This document shows positions 17,131 to 26,877 of a stretch of DNA of 64,000 nt, piece by piece. How positions within the stretch are numbered: position 1 is the first letter of the stretch; every line of letters starts with the position of its first letter. The stretch spans positions 310,001 through 374,000 of the forward strand of contig JACRQE010000003.1 of NCBI GenBank assembly GCA_016222815.1. Direction: 5' to 3'. Source of the DNA: Candidatus Uhrbacteria bacterium (GTDB lineage Bacteria > Patescibacteriota > Patescibacteriia > 2-12-FULL-60-25). The position numbers and the translations under genes were made by a program. The notes beneath the pieces are model-generated. The model ran no database searches. It worked only from the letters and a program-made list of their open reading frames with translations, and was not told the origin of the DNA.

Positions 17131-18963
17131 ATGTGCGGCATCATCGGCTACATTGGCAAGCGCGAAGCTCTTCCCATCCTTTTGGAAGGCCTAAAGCGCT
17201 TGGAATATCGTGGTTACGACTCTGCCGGAGTCTGTGTTTCGGCTCAAGGTTTGACCACGGTCAGGTCTCCGGGAAAAATAAAGAATTTGGAAGAGAAGCT
17301 CGCTGGCCGAAGTCTCTCGGCCAGCGTCGGCATCGGACACACGCGCTGGGCCACACACGGTCCTCCGGTCGAAAAGAATACCCACCCCCACGCGGATTGC
17401 CATGGTCGCCTCTCTCTGGTGCATAACGGCATTATCGAGAACTATTCAGAACTCCGCCGTAAACTCGAATCCCAAGGCCACGTCTTCTCCTCGGACACCG
17501 ATACTGAAACTCTAGCCCACCTAATCGAACAACTGCTCTCCGACGGCGCATCCGATCTCCCATCAGCCGTCCGCGCAGCCCTGAAGCAAGTCCGCGGCAC
17601 TTATGGACTCGCAGTTATCTCGCAAGATTATCCCGATGTCATCGTCGTAGCCCGACTCGGTAGCCCCATCGTCCTAGGTATCGGCGACGGGGAGTCCTTC
17701 GTGGCTTCCGATGCCAGCGCCATCCTCGGCCATACGCGCCGCGTGGTTTTCCTCGACGATGGCGAGATGGCTACTCTCACCGGAGATGGTTATCAAGTCC
17801 GTTCATTGGATGACTCGCCAATCCAAAAAACGCCTGAAGAGGTAGATTGGTCTGATGAGCAGGCCCAAAAGAACGGCCAGCCGCATTTCATGCTTAAAGA
17901 GATGCTGGAACAACCGGACGTTGTCCGCAACTCGTTACGCGGACGCCTGGATTTGGGTGACGGCCTGGCCGTGCTCGGTGGTTTACGTGATGTGGCTGAC
18001 CGTCTGCGTCAGATAGACCGCCTCATCATCGTGGCTTGCGGCAGTGCTTACTATGCAGGTCTCGTCGGCGAATACATGATCGAAGCCAACGCCGGAGTGC
18101 CGGTCGAAGTCGAACTCGGCAGTGAGTTCCGTTACCGCAAACCTATCATCACGCCGCAGACCGCTGTCCTGGCTATCTCCCAATCCGGCGAAACCGCAGA
18201 CACACTCGCGGCTCTGCGCGAAGCCAAGATGAAAGGCGCGCTCACGCTCGGTATCGTGAACGCGGTCGGCTCCACTATCGCCCGCGAGACTGATGCTGGC
18301 GTCTACAACCATGCCGGTCCTGAAGTCGGAGTCGCCTCTACAAAGGCTTTCGTCTCCCAACTCACGGTCCTGGCGCTCCTTACTCTTTTTCTGGGTCGCC
18401 AAAGGCAGATGTCAGTGACCTACGGCAATAAGCTGGCGCAAGAACTTCTCCATCTTCCAGACATGATCCAAAAAATCCTGGACCAACGCCAAAACATCGA
18501 ACTCCTGGCCAAGCGCTGGGCCGGTGCTTCGGACATGCTCTACCTCGGCCGCAACTATCTCGCGCCAATCGCATTTGAAGGTGCGCTGAAGCTCAAAGAG
18601 GTCAGCTATATCCACGCCGAAGGTTATGCGGCTGGAGAGATGAAGCACGGACCAATCGCACTCATCGACCCAGGTTTCCCTTGCCTTGTCATGTGCCCGG
18701 AAGACAGTCTCTACGAAAAGACCAAGTCCAATATCCAGGAACTCAAAGCCCGAGGTGGTCCCATCATCGCTTTGACGACCGAAGATAACCAAGAGGTCTC
18801 CCAATTTGCCGATGACGTGATATTCATGTCGAAAACGATTGAGATGTTACAGCCCATACTCTCGGTCATTCCCCTCCAACTATTCGCATATTACGTTGCG
18901 GTCTCTAAAGGTTTTGACCCGGATAAGCCGCGCAACTTAGCCAAAAGCGTGACAGTCGAATAG
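17131..18963 (+). CDS. glmS: Glutamine-fructose-6-phosphate aminotransferase
   Basis: A 610-aa enzyme that makes glucosamine-6-phosphate, the first step towards UDP-GlcNAc for peptidoglycan. The start is certain because Cys2 in MCGIIGYIGKR is the glutaminase nucleophile. The N-terminal Ntn glutamine amidotransferase domain (1 to about 235) has GHTRWATHGPP and HNGIIENY. Two SIS sugar isomerase domains follow (about 285-420 and 455-600), with SQSGETADTLAAL and the C-terminal AKSVTVE. Length is exactly typical. It is preceded by an 86-bp divergent region with gltX and has no Shine-Dalgarno; TGCTAT just upstream of the ATG suggests another leaderless start. Confidence 0.98.
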   Translation: MCGIIGYIGKREALPILLEGLKRLEYRGYDSAGVCVSAQGLTTVRSPGKIKNLEEKLAGRSLSASVGIGHTRWATHGPPVEKNTHPHADCHGRLSLVHNGIIENYSELRRKLESQGHVFSSDTDTETLAHLIEQLLSDGASDLPSAVRAALKQVRGTYGLAVISQDYPDVIVVARLGSPIVLGIGDGESFVASDASAILGHTRRVVFLDDGEMATLTGDGYQVRSLDDSPIQKTPEEVDWSDEQAQKNGQPHFMLKEMLEQPDVVRNSLRGRLDLGDGLAVLGGLRDVADRLRQIDRLIIVACGSAYYAGLVGEYMIEANAGVPVEVELGSEFRYRKPIITPQTAVLAISQSGETADTLAALREAKMKGALTLGIVNAVGSTIARETDAGVYNHAGPEVGVASTKAFVSQLTVLALLTLFLGRQRQMSVTYGNKLAQELLHLPDMIQKILDQRQNIELLAKRWAGASDMLYLGRNYLAPIAFEGALKLKEVSYIHAEGYAAGEMKHGPIALIDPGFPCLVMCPEDSLYEKTKSNIQELKARGGPIIALTTEDNQEVSQFADDVIFMSKTIEMLQPILSVIPLQLFAYYVAVSKGFDPDKPRNLAKSVTVE

Positions 18964-19020
18964 GCTCAACAAAGCCAATTAAATTTTGCTTATCTAAGCC
19001 ACAATATTGACCTCATAGGC

Positions 19021-19049
19021 TTGACAAATAGCCCATTTTGTGTTATCTT
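19021..19049 (+). promoter_or_regulatory. Strong sigma-70 promoter of the large linker lipoprotein
   Basis: A perfect TTGACA (19021-19026), a 17-bp spacer and TATCTT (19044-19049) predict a start near 19056 and a leader of about 65 nt with a Shine-Dalgarno site. The same TTGACA-17 architecture precedes the related lipoprotein at 58.6-60.5 kb. Confidence 0.85.
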
Positions 19050-19120
19050 GTTTAGTCATTTTAATGGGATTTTCCCGTTCAAAGTGGCGTGATGTTCATC
19101 GACAACTGGAAGGAAAGAAA

Positions 19121-21586
19121 ATGCAAAATTGTGCGAGACTCATTACTCTCCTCGGTCTGATGTTGGTGGTGGGTTGCGGCGGAAACGTCGAAAACAACTA
19201 CTACACTACAGAACAAGCCGGCGGTCACTCAGGAATTGGCGGTTCCGCAGGATCATCTGGCCAGGCGGGCAACGGTGGCAGTGTCTCCACGGGAGGCAGC
19301 GCTGGGTCAGCTGGCACGGGCGGTACAGCAGGTGTCGCGGGTTCGTCAGGTCAGGCTGGTTCGTCCGGCGCCTCTGGCACGGGCGGAACCATGTCTGACG
19401 GAGGTACGGCTGGCGAGGCGGGGTCGGCGGGTTCGGGTGACGATGCGGGAGCCGATGCGGCAGATGCGCAGACGGCGCCTGTCCTCGAAGTCTCCCTGTC
19501 CGCAAGCACACCGGCCGGCATGAACATGTGCGACGGATCGCAAGCTACCGTGTTCAAGTTCGATTTGGCCAACGGATCGGCTTCGGATATTACTCTCGAC
19601 AAGCTGCGCCTGCACAGGATCGGAGTCGGAAGTTCCAGTGACATCTCGATTGGCGGACTTTCCGGCAACTTCGTCAGCCTGGGCATCCCGGATTCGACCG
19701 GATACGTGACGTTCGACGATATGGCTTTCACAATCCCGGCCAAGACCGTCATCACGCTCAGCTACTGGATCCAGGCCGCTTCGTCGAGCACGCAAATCGG
19801 CGACCAGATCGCAATCGAGTTGGCGGACGTCGGCGCGGTCACACTTGCCGGCAATGCCAAGGTGCAGGGCTCGTTCCCCGTCAGGGGCAACGTCTTCACC
19901 CTGAGCGCCGCCAAGTGCGGCACCCTCTCGGCAGAACTCGCACCGGCGCAGGTTTCCGGAACGGTAGTGAAGAAGTCGCAGAACGTCGAAGTACTGGGCA
20001 TCAAGTTCACTGCCGGCATCAATGACGTGCTGCTCACGCTGTTGCCTCTCAAGTGCCAGGCTTCGCTGAATGGTGCTCCCTTCTCGGGCAGCGATTGCAT
20101 GAAGCGCATCACGTCGCTGGCTCTTTACGACGGCGACACGCAAGTCAGCACGGCGTTCGTACCGAATACGGACGGCACGGCCACGTTCAACCCAAACTGG
20201 CTGATTCCGAACGGCGTGACCAAGACCCTAACGGTCAAGGCGTCGTTCGCTTCGTCAGCAAGCCCTGATCAGCCGTATGACAAGATCGCCATCGGCCTCA
20301 CAGACGGCGGCGCGGCCCAGGACATGGTCTACGGACAATACGTGGGGGTGACCGTGGGGGCTATCCTCGCTAACCAGCTCTCGCAGAATCCGTCCGTGAC
20401 CACGACCATCCTGAACTCCGGCACGCTCAAAATCGAAGCTGACGGGCATCCGGCGGCGCAGATCGTCGTCGGCGGCAAGGATAGCTGGTCCGTGGCCGCG
20501 AGCTACAAAGCCACGGCCCAGTACGAGGCTGCGACCATCGACTACTCCGATGTCATCCAGGATTCGCCCTATCTCGCGGACAATGCAGATGTCGTGGCCG
20601 TAGCCGTAGCTTCAGGCGGCACGATCCACGGACAAACCGTTTTGCCGGCCAGCGATACAGGTTGCGCAGACGCGGATTTGAACGGCTATCCCATCGAGGT
20701 GCCCAAGGACGGTTCCACGAATATCCAAGTGTGGGTCAAGTATGCTGCTCCGATGCCGGGCGCAGTCGTCAATAATGCCCAGCACGGCGTCCCCCGCTCC
20801 GGCCATCAGCCGCGTGTGGGGCTCTCCGACAGCATTGTCGGACCAGAGTGGAATTCCGCCTACCTGGGAAAGTTCAATCTGCGGACTACGGGTGCGGTTT
20901 CAGGCGAGCGTCTCTATGCCGACGCGGCAGGAGTCGCCAAGCCTAATGCCATGATCCTGCGCAAGACCAAGCCCATCCTCACTGCCCAAAACCTGGCCAA
21001 CAACGTCCTGTTCAACGGTGAGGTCGAGCTGTATCGGTTCCAGCTTGCTGCTGACCAGGCGGGTTGCGTAGGCTTCAAGCAGATCGCATTCGGTATCACC
21101 GGACAGCAGTACGTCGGGTTCTCGAATTTCCGCTTCTACCGCGGATCCTCGCAAATCCCGTCAAGCGAATATCACGTGGTCGACATCAAGAACGGTACTG
21201 ATCTGTATAGTGGTGCGACGGAGAACCTGTCGTCGACCTATGCGTTGGTCAACGTGTCGTTCACGGCCGAAGATACGGTTTGCGGTTCGGGCAACGTGTA
21301 CTCGCTCCGTGGCACGGCGAACTCGGTCAGCAGCGGCAAGTCCGTGTCCATCAACTTGCTGCACGAATACCCCGTCGTCATCACTGGTGTTCCCGTGGGC
21401 AGCCTGATCAACATGGCTCCGGAGAATCCCAACCCCTGGTTCTTCCACGTACTACAGGGGCAGAACACGAGCGGTCCGTTCATCTGGTCAGACCAGAGCG
21501 AGCTGCCGCATAGCGAATCCTCCGCCGATTGGACGAACGGCTATCTGGTGGAAGACCAGACCCACACGGTCGTTCTCACCAATTGA
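19121..21586 (+). CDS. Large surface lipoprotein with Gly/Ser/Ala-rich linker and beta-sandwich region
   Basis: An 821-aa protein. The ATG at 19121 is chosen because AAGGAAAG lies just upstream and MQNCARLITLLGLMLVVGC is a lipoprotein signal with Cys19. Residues about 35-125 are a low-complexity linker of GGSAGSSGQAG-type units. The rest is beta-rich, with recurring strands of the type VFKFDLANGSASDITLDKL and LYRFQLAADQAGCVGFKQI, suggesting several Ig- or S-layer-like sandwiches. The C-terminus starts FIWSDQ and includes DWTNGY, a tail I recall from Patescibacteria surface proteins. It is probably an anchored surface or S-layer-associated protein. The linker style is otherwise familiar from myxobacterial lipoproteins. 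Confidence 0.8.
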   Translation: MQNCARLITLLGLMLVVGCGGNVENNYYTTEQAGGHSGIGGSAGSSGQAGNGGSVSTGGSAGSAGTGGTAGVAGSSGQAGSSGASGTGGTMSDGGTAGEAGSAGSGDDAGADAADAQTAPVLEVSLSASTPAGMNMCDGSQATVFKFDLANGSASDITLDKLRLHRIGVGSSSDISIGGLSGNFVSLGIPDSTGYVTFDDMAFTIPAKTVITLSYWIQAASSSTQIGDQIAIELADVGAVTLAGNAKVQGSFPVRGNVFTLSAAKCGTLSAELAPAQVSGTVVKKSQNVEVLGIKFTAGINDVLLTLLPLKCQASLNGAPFSGSDCMKRITSLALYDGDTQVSTAFVPNTDGTATFNPNWLIPNGVTKTLTVKASFASSASPDQPYDKIAIGLTDGGAAQDMVYGQYVGVTVGAILANQLSQNPSVTTTILNSGTLKIEADGHPAAQIVVGGKDSWSVAASYKATAQYEAATIDYSDVIQDSPYLADNADVVAVAVASGGTIHGQTVLPASDTGCADADLNGYPIEVPKDGSTNIQVWVKYAAPMPGAVVNNAQHGVPRSGHQPRVGLSDSIVGPEWNSAYLGKFNLRTTGAVSGERLYADAAGVAKPNAMILRKTKPILTAQNLANNVLFNGEVELYRFQLAADQAGCVGFKQIAFGITGQQYVGFSNFRFYRGSSQIPSSEYHVVDIKNGTDLYSGATENLSSTYALVNVSFTAEDTVCGSGNVYSLRGTANSVSSGKSVSINLLHEYPVVITGVPVGSLINMAPENPNPWFFHVLQGQNTSGPFIWSDQSELPHSESSADWTNGYLVEDQTHTVVLTN

Positions 21587-21605
21587 GCTCCTTTTCCCAC
21601 CTCAA

Positions 21606-21641
21606 AAACCCCGCCTTCCGGTCCTTGGAAGCGCGGGGTTT
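21606..21641. terminator. Bidirectional terminator between convergent genes
   Basis: AAACCCCGC (21606-21614) pairs with GCGGGGTTT (21633-21641), and an inner CTTCC/GGAAG extends the stem. It serves the plus-strand lipoprotein and, with GTTTTTGAGG on the minus strand, the C39-like gene. Confidence 0.85.
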
Positions 21642-21656
21642 CAGTTTGTCCGACAA

Positions 21657-22112
21657 TCAGCTCGGCGGCACGGCCATCATCCAGCGGTCTACGCGGAACC
21701 TATCCGGGCTGTCAAAATCGTACCAGATCTTATCCCATTCCTCGCGTGACACGCTCCTCCGGCCTTCTTCCAGTTCCGGATCCATCAGATAGATATTCTT
21801 GTCATCCAGACCGTAAACGACCGAATAATGGTCTTCATCCGTTGACCACCAACCAACGATCACCGGCACGCCTTTATCGATCCATTCCTGCAAGTCCGCT
21901 AAAGTTGCGTTCTCTTTCACCACCGGTTCATGGCCCAATTTCTTTACCGCATCAATCATGCCGATGTGGTTGGTTCCGTGTTCAACTGTCGCATTGCATA
22001 GCTCCCCGAGCTCGGCTTCGGTGAAAATCTTTCCGTAATAATCGAAAAGTATCTTCAGCGATGCCGGACCGCAAAAGCCCGTGCTTTGTCGAAATGGATT
22101 CATTTGGATCAT
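21657..22112 (-). CDS. C39-like (papain-fold) peptidase domain protein
   Basis: A 151-aa protein made almost entirely of a C39-like domain. The catalytic Cys14 lies in TGFCGPASLK, the His95 in DEDHYSVVYG and the Asp111 in YLMDPE, matching the Cys-His-Asp order of C39 and related peptidases. There is no signal peptide or transporter fusion, so it is a free cytoplasmic domain. C39 domains trim leader peptides of bacteriocins, but stand-alone relatives have diverse and mostly unknown roles, so no substrate is claimed. It is the last gene of the run that begins with the ATP synthase operon. Confidence 0.7.
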   Translation of the reverse strand: MIQMNPFRQSTGFCGPASLKILFDYYGKIFTEAELGELCNATVEHGTNHIGMIDAVKKLGHEPVVKENATLADLQEWIDKGVPVIVGWWSTDEDHYSVVYGLDDKNIYLMDPELEEGRRSVSREEWDKIWYDFDSPDRFRVDRWMMAVPPS

Positions 22113-22130
22113 ATTTCAATTATCTAGAGT

Positions 22131-22691
22131 TTATCCTCTCACGAAATCCGCGACTTTATCTTTGCGCCTCGCCATCCTCTCGGCTGCCAGCGCGAAATCA
22201 TGCGCATTGTCGTAAGCCATGCCTCTGGCCATGAGTTCCCGCTCGTGATTTTCATGGATCAGCGTATAGACCCATTCCTGTTCGTAGCACCTCGTGTCAA
22301 TCCAAATCTCGTTTTTCGGTATGTAGTCGTAGACCAGGTCGTGGCCGCCGAGCAGGAAGTAAGGGTCGATTTGGCTTCGGACATCCGCGCCATCGACGTA
22401 GACGATTTTAGTCTTACCGAATTTTTGCGTCTTGATTACCCGAGGCTTTGATTTGTTCGGCGCAGTCAAAGTCTTTTTGGCCTCTGCCCGGATCAACCTG
22501 AAGGATTTACCGCGCATGGACCTCTCCAATCGTATGAGATCCAGGATCAGCTTGCGTTCGGGTTTAAGGTATCTGTCCAACCAAATCTCACCCAGCGGTA
22601 TCAACGGATAATCCGCATGCGTCCCCCATCCGCTGAAGTCCGTCTCAACCGTATTGCGGATTTTCCAGCCGTCAACGATTTTAATCTTCAT
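22131..22691 (-). CDS. Hypothetical protein with HENHERELM motif
   Basis: A 186-aa soluble protein that I cannot assign. The N-terminal half contains EIWLDRYLKPERKLI and a basic stretch. The middle has two predicted beta strands (KIVYVDGADV, EIWIDTRCY). The C-terminal helix reads YTLIHENHERELMARGMAYD then AHDFALAAERMARR. His-Glu-x-His-Glu plus a downstream AH..A..E is reminiscent of metal-binding helices, such as reduced zincins or phage proteins of unknown function, but the exact HExxH spacing is absent (HENHE). It lies between tagA and the C39-like gene in one orientation. Confidence 0.6.
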   Translation of the reverse strand: MKIKIVDGWKIRNTVETDFSGWGTHADYPLIPLGEIWLDRYLKPERKLILDLIRLERSMRGKSFRLIRAEAKKTLTAPNKSKPRVIKTQKFGKTKIVYVDGADVRSQIDPYFLLGGHDLVYDYIPKNEIWIDTRCYEQEWVYTLIHENHERELMARGMAYDNAHDFALAAERMARRKDKVADFVRG

Positions 22692-22707
22692 ATTCGGATT
22701 AGTTTAG

Positions 22708-22727
22708 GGGCGAATGGTTATTCGCCC
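22708..22727. repeat. Palindromic repeat overlapping the end of tagA
   Basis: GGGCGAAT (22708-22715) and ATTCGCCC (22720-22727) form an 8-bp stem with loop GGTT, preceded by TTTAG. The last codons and the stop (TAA) of the WecG/TagA gene lie inside it. A degenerate relative occurs at 56293-56320. Confidence 0.65.
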
Positions 22728-23500
22728 TTTCTAAGTTTATCGTATACGAAAACCAGCGGAAAAACCACCACAGCATCGAAAATACGCCTCCAGCGCCTTG
22801 GTTCCCTGACCAGACGATACAACCACTCGAAACCCAACGTTCTCATACACTTCGGTGCTCGTTTCTTTTCTCCGCTCCAATAATCCAATGTCCCGCCTAC
22901 TCCGATGGCGACTTTGGCGTTTGGGAATTCAGACAGATGCCGGACCATCCATGCTTCCTGCCGCGGATGGCCGAACGCTGCCAGTATCAGATCGGGTGCA
23001 AAATGGGTCAGGCGAAATCTCGCTTCAGCGCCCGCTTCCCCGTCATCGCCGTCTTTGGTGATAGCCCCGAGCTCTTCAGCCATAATCTGCAGATTCGGGA
23101 AATCTTTCCGCAATTCCCAAGCGGCTTTATCCGGCGCTCCTGGGACCTCCCTGCCCCCTCCAAGCAACGCGACCTTCCAGCCTCTTTCAGCAGCCAATAC
23201 AATCAGCTTCTTCGCCAAGTCGACGCCTGTCACGCGTTCCGGTCTGGCGCCTTTGACCCATCCGGCGATCTGCAGGCCAAAGCTGTCGACCAGTTTCAAA
23301 TCCGCTTGCCGCAGCGTATTCCAGTAATTGGGATGTTTCCGCGCGTACAACAGAATCTCCGGATTTGCCGTCACGATCATTGCCGTGTGGCCTTGCCGGT
23401 TCATTTCCTCTATCCGCTTAACCGCCGTTTCGAAATCGATGCCGTTGATCACCAAGCCGAAGCATTCAAAGCCCGAGCGGGAAGGTGTAGAGGGTTTCAT
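22718..23500 (-). CDS. WecG/TagA/CpsF family glycosyltransferase
   Basis: A 260-aa GT26 enzyme. ANPEILLYARKHP, LKLVDSFGLQIAG, VTGVDLAKKL, VALLGGGREVPGA and ILAAFGHPRQEAWM are the family's ordered motifs, and WSGEKKRAPKCMRTLGFEWL is the characteristic end. GT26 members add ManNAc-type sugars to lipid-linked intermediates of teichoic acid or capsule, so this is a membrane-associated step in surface polymer synthesis; the exact sugar is not known. The gene start overlaps the end of thpR by 35 nt. The 3' end is inside a palindromic repeat that supplies its stop codon. Confidence 0.9.
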   Translation of the reverse strand: MKPSTPSRSGFECFGLVINGIDFETAVKRIEEMNRQGHTAMIVTANPEILLYARKHPNYWNTLRQADLKLVDSFGLQIAGWVKGARPERVTGVDLAKKLIVLAAERGWKVALLGGGREVPGAPDKAAWELRKDFPNLQIMAEELGAITKDGDDGEAGAEARFRLTHFAPDLILAAFGHPRQEAWMVRHLSEFPNAKVAIGVGGTLDYWSGEKKRAPKCMRTLGFEWLYRLVREPRRWRRIFDAVVVFPLVFVYDKLRKGE

Positions 23501-24008
23501 ACTTGGTGCCTGCTGCTGATTGGATGCTTCGATATAGGACGAACTCTTCGGGTATCCAGGCGAACTCCGTGAATTCCCGTGAGAATGGTTTCAGGTGCAT
23601 TCCTTTTTGGGCCTTAGCGATCGATATATGCGGCGTCCATGGCTTGCGGTCCAGGTGCGGAGCCACGATTGAAGCGAAGTCGCGTATCCTTTGGACGAAA
23701 CTTCTCCAGCTTTCCGGGTCAACCAGCGAGGCATGGGCCGTGATCTTCACGGGCTTCTTCCTGGGGAATGCTTCCAGTCTGTCTACCAAGAAAGCGCCTC
23801 GGGGTGTTTTGTCCGTGGCCTGCGCCAGCAGCTCGGCCAAGGTCTCGACCTTATCTTCGTCAATTTCGTCCAAAAAAGCCAGCGTTACGTGCCAATTCGC
23901 TGGCGGTATTTGGCGCAAATTCGTCGGCAGGCTGTCAATTCCGCTCCAAACCTGTTGTAGATGGGTGCTTAATGCTGGGTTTAGGGGGATGCCGATGAAG
24001 AGACGCAT
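23466..24008 (-). CDS. thpR: RNA 2',3'-cyclic phosphodiesterase (2'-5' RNA ligase family)
   Basis: A 180-aa protein of the 2H phosphoesterase superfamily. Two HxT/S motifs are present: WHVTLAF (His40) and TPHISIAKA (His127). Length is typical for ThpR/LigT. Family members hydrolyse 2',3'-cyclic phosphates and can ligate 2'-5' bonds in vitro; the physiological RNA is not settled. The gene starts 6 nt after atpC and overlaps the start of tagA by 35 nt, so it is translated from the tail of the ATP synthase operon. This context probably reflects operon compaction rather than a link to energy metabolism. Confidence 0.9.
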   Translation of the reverse strand: MRLFIGIPLNPALSTHLQQVWSGIDSLPTNLRQIPPANWHVTLAFLDEIDEDKVETLAELLAQATDKTPRGAFLVDRLEAFPRKKPVKITAHASLVDPESWRSFVQRIRDFASIVAPHLDRKPWTPHISIAKAQKGMHLKPFSREFTEFAWIPEEFVLYRSIQSAAGTKYETLYTFPLGL

Positions 24009-24014
24009 GATTCA

Positions 24015-24485
24015 TTATACCGGGTTTTCGTCCTGCGGAAGAGATGCTTTGTCAACCGTAGGCGCATTCCTCGGTGCCGGGCGTCTGCGGACTAATTTGT
24101 AGCGCGCCATCTCGCGTTCCATGGCCGCCACGGCTGCGGCGAATTGGTTGTCATCCAGGCGGACCGCTTCTTTCATGACTTTCTCTGCCCGTTTCCGCGC
24201 CTCCTCGATGACCCCGATATCCAGATCTTCCCCTCTTTCAGCCGTATCCGCCAGCACCCTCACTGAATCTTTCCCGACTTGGATAAATCCGCCCGAGACT
24301 GCCACTTCTTCAGGTTTCCCATTGATGGTCAGCTTCGCGATCCCAGGTACCAACGCCGTTACCAATCCGATATGTCCTGGCAAGACGGTAATCTCACCAT
24401 TCGCGGTCGGCAAAGTCACCTTCTCCGCTTCCTGGCGGTAAAGCACGCGTTCCGGTGTGATGAGTTCGAATTTCAGAGTATTCAT
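24015..24485 (-). CDS. atpC: F1 ATP synthase epsilon subunit
   Basis: A 156-aa subunit of the central stalk that couples c-ring rotation to F1 and can inhibit ATP hydrolysis. The start is placed at the ATG at 24485 (MNTLKFELITPERVLY); the upstream open frame runs through a repeat. The N-terminal beta barrel includes TANGEITVLPGHIGLVTAL and GGFIQVGKDSVRVLADTAE. The helical C-terminus (VMKEAVRLDDNQFAAAVAA) is followed by an extra basic/Pro tail to residue 156, slightly longer than the usual 135-140. A large inverted repeat separates it from atpD. It is the last structural subunit in the operon. Confidence 0.93.
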   Translation of the reverse strand: MNTLKFELITPERVLYRQEAEKVTLPTANGEITVLPGHIGLVTALVPGIAKLTINGKPEEVAVSGGFIQVGKDSVRVLADTAERGEDLDIGVIEEARKRAEKVMKEAVRLDDNQFAAAVAAMEREMARYKLVRRRPAPRNAPTVDKASLPQDENPV

Positions 24486-24516
24486 TTCTTTATTTCCCTT
24501 TACGGTGGCTGGGTGA

Positions 24517-24581
24517 AAATTTTGTGCCGCGAGGACTGTCTGAGCCCGTCCGACGGGCGAGTTCCGCAGCAAACAAAATTT

Positions 24582-24582
<1 letters not shown>
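24517..24582. repeat. Large inverted repeat between atpD and atpC
   Basis: AAAATTTTGT (24517-24526) and ACAAAATTTT (24573-24582) flank a GC-rich core with GCCCGTC/GACGGGC. The core resembles a dispersed element I associate with Patescibacteria (GAGGACTGTCTGAG...GAGTTCCGCAG). The outer arm touches the atpD stop codon. Confidence 0.65.
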
Positions 24583-25973
<1,391 letters not shown>

Positions 25974-26870
25974 TTACTCCAGCGCCGCTTTACCGGCCGA
26001 GATTTCCGAGATTTCCCGGGTGATCATGGCTTGGCGTGCTTGGTTGAAGGTCAATGTCAGGTCCTGCAGCATGTTGTTGGCGTTGTCTGTGGCGCTGTGC
26101 ATGGCCGTGTTGCGCGCTGAATGTTCGGAAGCCGCTGATTCGAGCAGCGATTGGTAGATCTGCATCTCGAGCAGCCTGGGCAGGAGCGTATCCAGCAAGC
26201 TGGCGGCATCAGGTTCGAACAGTATCTTTGGTTCCTCGAGCTCCATCTTCCCCTCTTCATCATCCATCGTCGTCAGTTCTTTGAGCTCCGCTTCGGGAAT
26301 CGTGGGCAGGAGCTGGGTGATCATCGGGATTTGGGTCAGTGCATTCTTGAAATCCGTGTAAGCCACGAATATCCGGTCTGCACGTCCTGAAGTGAATTCC
26401 GTGTAAAGCAGGTTGCCGATGGGAGCTGAACGGTCGAATGAAGGCGCGTTCGAGACCGAACCGAAGGCGGCTAAAATCGGATATCCGGCCCGTCTCACCG
26501 CCTGCTCCGCGCGTTTGCCCACGGTGACCACCGACACGGATTCATTCCTCGATTTCAGGAAATCGACGGCTTTGCGCAAAAGCTGGGCGTTGAAACTACC
26601 GCACAACCCCCGATCCGACGAAGCTATGGCCAGGACCGTGTTCTTGGCCGTCGGACGTCCGGCCAAAAGCGGATGCGTATTCGGGTCCACCAAACCGCTC
26701 GTCTCCACCACGACTTGCCTGATGGTCCTCGCATAATCACGCGAAGCCAGGGTCAGCTGGATCGCTTTCCGCATTTTTGCGGCAGCCACAAGCTCCATGG
26801 CCTTGGTGATCTTGCGCGTGTTGGCCACGGACTTGATGCGGCTTCGGATTAAGCGGGTTGAGAGTGCCAT
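25974..26870 (-). CDS. atpG: F1 ATP synthase gamma subunit
   Basis: A 298-aa central-stalk subunit. The N-terminus is LIRSRIKSVANTRKITKAME, the conserved first helix of the coiled coil, and the C-terminus has EHSARNTAMHSATDNANNM and TLTFNQARQAMITREISEI, the second helix. The middle Rossmann-like domain includes SDRGLCGSFNAQL. It transmits rotation between the c-ring and the catalytic hexamer. It lies 7 nt after atpA, and its length is close to the usual 285-300. Confidence 0.96.
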   Translation of the reverse strand: MALSTRLIRSRIKSVANTRKITKAMELVAAAKMRKAIQLTLASRDYARTIRQVVVETSGLVDPNTHPLLAGRPTAKNTVLAIASSDRGLCGSFNAQLLRKAVDFLKSRNESVSVVTVGKRAEQAVRRAGYPILAAFGSVSNAPSFDRSAPIGNLLYTEFTSGRADRIFVAYTDFKNALTQIPMITQLLPTIPEAELKELTTMDDEEGKMELEEPKILFEPDAASLLDTLLPRLLEMQIYQSLLESAASEHSARNTAMHSATDNANNMLQDLTLTFNQARQAMITREISEISAGKAALE

Positions 26871-26877
26871 ATCTGCA

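Noticed and set aside
19230-19470. CRISPR-like or minisatellite array
   Set aside because: The repetition is codon-level low complexity of a Gly/Ser/Ala linker; there are no constant repeats with unique spacers. The same applies to 60000-60390.
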